A DNA stretch of 64,000 nt, taken from G963665405 sp963665405. Lineage in GTDB: Bacteria; Chloroflexota; Dehalococcoidia; Lucifugimonadales; G963665405. Numbering within the stretch: position 1 is the first letter of the stretch; every line of letters begins with the position of its first letter. The stretch spans positions 496,001-560,000 of the forward strand of contig OY762261.2 in assembly GCA_963665405.2 (NCBI GenBank), given 5' to 3'. This document shows, piece after piece, positions 61,681 to 64,000 of the stretch. A model generated the notes under the pieces. The model was not told the DNA's origin. It saw nothing but the letters and a program-made list of their open reading frames with translations, and made no database searches. A program made the translations under genes and the position numbers.

Positions 61681-62349
61681 GTAGAGGGCCGCCGCGATCT
61701 GAACATGGCGCCGGCCGGCGTCGTCATTGTCAGCCAGCAGAACGACGTTGCGCCCCTCGAACCACTTAACGATTCCCGGCTGGAACTTCCCCGCGCCACC
61801 GCTATTGCACGATGCAACTAGGTCTTCGGCCCGGACCCTGTCGGTGTCGTCCTCGCCCTCCGGAATGAAGATGATCGAGTCCGGTGCCTGGAGGAGTTCA
61901 GGTAATCGATACGGGAGCCGGCTGACACCTTTCAAATTCCAGATGAGGCCGCCGGCCCCATCCGGGCGCCGTTGAGAGAAGCCTTTCCTCCCGTCGCCAT
62001 CGACATACCTGATCACCTCGTAGCGGAGCTGGCCGTCGGCGTCGTGGTACTCGTAGATATCCTGGATCGTTCTTGATCGTTTCGCGCTCGGCTGGCCGGA
62101 TGGGGTTCGCCCTGGCCCGTGCGAGGCTCCACAGCCACAATTGCCGTCCAGTAGATGTGCATAGGTCCCGGAGGCCGGGTGCTGATCGAGCCCCTGGGCG
62201 TGTTCGGCTCGGGTGCAGTGGGCGAAAGTGCCATCGCCGGAGAGGAAGCCGTAGCACCGCTCGCCCTTGCCTCGAGGGGCTCGGTCATAGCCCTTGCAGA
62301 CGGGGCACGGGCTGGACTGGGTGAATCGCTGGGAGGCAGTGACGGTCAT
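61645..62349 (-). pseudogene. TOPRIM/zinc primase N-terminal fragment
   Basis: A 234-codon frame beginning SSPCPVCKGYDRAPRGKGERCYGF, a CHC2-type zinc finger, followed by a TOPRIM segment (IFIPEGEDDTDRVRAEDL, NVVLLADNDDAGRRHVQIAAAL). After AAAL the frame is lost and ends in a few unrelated residues, whereas the +1-shifted frame gives the expected PVASSVKILEL. ATG 62349 overlaps the preceding stop as ATGA. The intact protein would be a primase/helicase for autonomous replication of an integrative element. Confidence 0.8.
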
Positions 62350-62612
62350 TGCGGCCGACGTCTTTTTTTGCGCTTCATCGCCAACCTCGTCATGTGCGCC
62401 CGTAGGGCGGCGTCGGCTCGACGACGGCGCTCGGCGACCGGCAGAACGCCGTCGGGATCGACCTGGAGCTCGAACTTCGACAAGAACGCGGCTCGGCCGG
62501 CCGCGGTTGTGTCCAACGTCGAATGCGCGGCATGTTGCGAGAACGCACCGAGCCGCCCCCGAAGCGAGCGGAAGCCGGGGTCGTCGGCATTCCCGTTTCT
62601 AGCGCGCGCCAA
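62346..62612 (-). CDS. Small conserved protein of integrative elements
   Basis: An 88-residue basic protein with the pattern AAFLSKFELQVDPDGVLPVAERRRRADAALRAHMTRLA (residues about 42-79), seen in many small proteins encoded between the HTH and replication genes of actinobacterial and chloroflexal elements. TTG 62612 overlaps the HTH gene by 14 nt, and its TGA overlaps the primase ATG. The function is unknown. The tight overlaps make it real. Confidence 0.68.
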   Translation of the reverse strand: MARARNGNADDPGFRSLRGRLGAFSQHAAHSTLDTTAAGRAAFLSKFELQVDPDGVLPVAERRRRADAALRAHMTRLAMKRKKRRRPQ

Positions 62613-62796
62613 TCGGGTCCCTCACGATAGGCTTCACAACGGCATCGACATCGGCGCGCCGGACGCGCAGGAGCTTACCCCCTGGTGTGGTAAAAGCCCG
62701 GAGCGCCCGCGTGTGAACCCAGGCGCGCACGCTTTCAGGGGTAACCCGACAGAGGGTAGCGACCTCCGCGATGGTCAAAAAGTCATCTTCGAGCAT
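62599..62796 (-). CDS. Excisionase-like HTH protein
   Basis: A 65-residue HTH_17-type protein: FLTIAEVATLCRVTPESVRAWVHTRALRAFTTPGGKLLRVRRADVDAVV (about residues 6-54) has helix-turn-helix, wing and the closing helix of excisionases. ATG 62796 is preferred because GGAGG lies upstream; ATG 62835 would add 13 residues. It lies between integrase and replication genes, where it could regulate excision or replication. Confidence 0.72.
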   Translation of the reverse strand: MLEDDFLTIAEVATLCRVTPESVRAWVHTRALRAFTTPGGKLLRVRRADVDAVVKPIVRDPIGAR

Positions 62797-62836
62797 GTTT
62801 TTGAGTGCCCTCCCCCGAACAGTAGCCGCCCTCATC

Positions 62837-62994
62837 ATTAACCAACCCAAACCGGGAGTGCATATGGATGGTAGGCCCTTTTTGCATGCCCTCCGAAATT
62901 GGGTTCTCCTAATGATTACCGACCCAAATCCCCTCTGTCATCGCAAGATTGTCGTACTCGTCATAGGCAAGCTGTACCAGAGGGGCTACCCAAT
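62837..62994. repeat. Cluster of ACCCAA motifs in the integrase-HTH intergenic region
   Basis: ATTAACCAACCCAAA (62837-62851) and ATTACCGACCCAAA (62915-62928) are imperfect direct repeats; AACCCAATTT occurs inverted at 62896-62905 and TACCCAAT at 62987-62994. Candidate arm-type or iteron-like binding sites. No gene is present in this 293-bp gap. Confidence 0.4.
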
Positions 62995-63020
62995 CGTACT
63001 AAGGGGCCTTCCGGCTGAAA

Positions 63021-63059
63021 TGCAAGAGGCCCCGGGGGGAATCGCCCCGGGGCCTCTTG
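63021..63059. terminator. 16-bp perfect stem terminator after the integrase
   Basis: GCAAGAGGCCCCGGGG (63021-63036) pairs perfectly with 63044-63059 around GGAATCG. It lies 30 nt downstream of the integrase stop (minus strand) and could act in both directions, though T runs are short. Confidence 0.75.
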
Positions 63060-63089
63060 CGGCGCCAGCTTCGGGATTGTTGGGAGAGG

Positions 63090-63998
63090 CTACAACCGAT
63101 CAGCCGGACTCAGACGGCGATGGGCCTCCCTGGCGCGCTCGTCGGCAGCAGAAGCCGCATACCGGCTGAGCATTTGTCTCGACTGCCAGCCCGCCAACCG
63201 CATCAGGTCCGTCTCCTGCCCGCCCTGGGAGAGCCACTGGTGGGCGAAGGTATGCCTGAACAGGTGCGCGTGGATCGCAGGCAGCCCGGCCTTCTTAGCG
63301 CGGCGCTCGAGCATCTGTGCGACACCGCTATCCGTCATGCGCCCGAACAACCCGAGCCATAGATCGGGAGTTTGCGAATCACGGTGGCGCGCCCTCACTC
63401 GCACGTAGCGGTCAATCGCCAGTGCCGTCCGCCGTCCGAACGGGCACCCCCGAGGCCGTCTACCCTTGCCCAGCACGAGGGCAACATTGGCCTCCAGGTC
63501 CAGATCCTCGACTTTCAGCCCGGCTATCTCGGCTCGCCGCATCCCTGTATCCACCAGCAGCAGGATGATCGCCGTGTCTCGGCGCTCCTCAAAGCTCCGT
63601 CCTTCGCACGCCTTCAGGAGGGCTTTTAGCTGCTGGTCGGTCAGGACCGGCGGTGGGGTCTCCGGGACCTTCGGCTGTTTCATGTTGGCCATCGGTGAAG
63701 TCCGCAGCTCGCCCTCCTCGACCGACCACTTGAAGAACTGTTGAAGACTCAGATACCTGTTGCGAGCTGTCGCCGGCTTCCATCGTTTGAGCAAAGCGGC
63801 GATGAACGTCTCGACGTGCTCCCGCTTGATGTTGGATATCTCCTCTGGCATGCCCTGCTCGGACAGAAACCGGCGGAGCTGCGTCAGGGCCTCCAGATAC
63901 GTCTGGACGGTCCTCTGGCTTCGGTTCGCGGCCATGAGCGCCCGGCGGAAAGACGGCAGGAGGGCATCCAGGGTCGGGCTAGGGGACTCTCGAAGTAA
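63090..63998 (-). CDS. Tyrosine-type integrase (N-terminus beyond the window)
   Basis: An XerC/D-like integrase of which about 302 codons are visible. The SAM-like core-binding domain (RTVQTYLEALTQLRRFLSEQG) and the catalytic domain are complete: Arg in TGMRRAEIAGL, HxxR in HLFRHTFAH and Tyr in LSRYAAS; the second His is Trp (LAGWQSRQM), a known substitution. ATG 63935 could start it, but the frame stays open to the edge with similar-looking sequence (LLPSFRRAL), so the true start is probably outside. Confidence 0.88.
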   Translation of the reverse strand, partial: LLRESPSPTLDALLPSFRRALMAANRSQRTVQTYLEALTQLRRFLSEQGMPEEISNIKREHVETFIAALLKRWKPATARNRYLSLQQFFKWSVEEGELRTSPMANMKQPKVPETPPPVLTDQQLKALLKACEGRSFEERRDTAIILLLVDTGMRRAEIAGLKVEDLDLEANVALVLGKGRRPRGCPFGRRTALAIDRYVRVRARHRDSQTPDLWLGLFGRMTDSGVAQMLERRAKKAGLPAIHAHLFRHTFAHQWLSQGGQETDLMRLAGWQSRQMLSRYAASAADERAREAHRRLSPADRL

Positions 63999-64000
63999 CG

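Noticed and set aside
1..64000. CRISPR arrays, rRNA or tRNA genes, and a replication origin
   Set aside because: No regularly spaced repeats, no rRNA-like or tRNA-like segments and no DnaA-box cluster were found by eye.

Overview
The window is GC-rich, densely coded bacterial DNA. Several traits point to Chloroflexota, probably the Dehalococcoidia/SAR202 side: only a B12-dependent class II ribonucleotide reductase is present, rsmH sits directly next to ftsA-ftsZ with no murein genes between them, luciferase-like flavin monooxygenases and amidohydrolases occur, DUF1800/DUF1501 proteins are present, and a high-copy intergenic repeat separates many genes. The lineage is inferred from gene content and was not tested by alignment.

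Region 1 (1-13.9 kb) is one-carbon/methylamine metabolism: a sarcosine-oxidase-like set (alpha with two Fe-S motifs, gamma, beta), an LLM flavin monooxygenase with an amidohydrolase behind a near-perfect sigma-70 promoter, a COG3199 kinase, the split glycine decarboxylase gcvPA-gcvPB, a CopC/cupredoxin lipoprotein and a MetE-like methyltransferase. Sarcosine would give glycine and a folate one-carbon unit, and GcvP would take the glycine further.

Region 2 (14-32.6 kb) holds an AT-hook protein, an unrecognised 343-residue protein and a UGSC-family selenoprotein read through an in-frame TGA with a fitting SECIS hairpin. Next come a compact orphan transcription unit, a DUF1800-DUF1501-NHL operon, a ThDP enzyme, a DUF2652 protein, the trmD-rplS-priA operon, a MogA/MoaB protein, rsmH, a possible structured leader, and ftsA-ftsZ.

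Region 3 (32.6-45 kb) has a HicBA toxin-antitoxin islet, nrdR and nrdJ behind a promoter carrying two NrdR boxes, pdxA, proC, yggT, a DUF167 protein, two SDR proteins (one without the catalytic residues), birA and a second ThDP enzyme the same length as the first.

Region 4 (45-64 kb) is accessory DNA. It contains an orphan two-gene cassette, a short catalytic-domain tyrosine recombinase with a small HTH partner, and an inverted decayed copy of that recombinase 9 kb away. Metabolic cargo lies between them. Two nearly identical IS1380-family elements are present; the second splits a TOPRIM/DUF3987 replication gene and leaves a 4-bp target duplication. An integrative element ends with an integrase that runs off the right edge.

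Across the window at least ten intergenic loci carry one hairpin-rich repeat family. Its terminal TAGCAGG motif supplies the TAG stop codon of four different genes.
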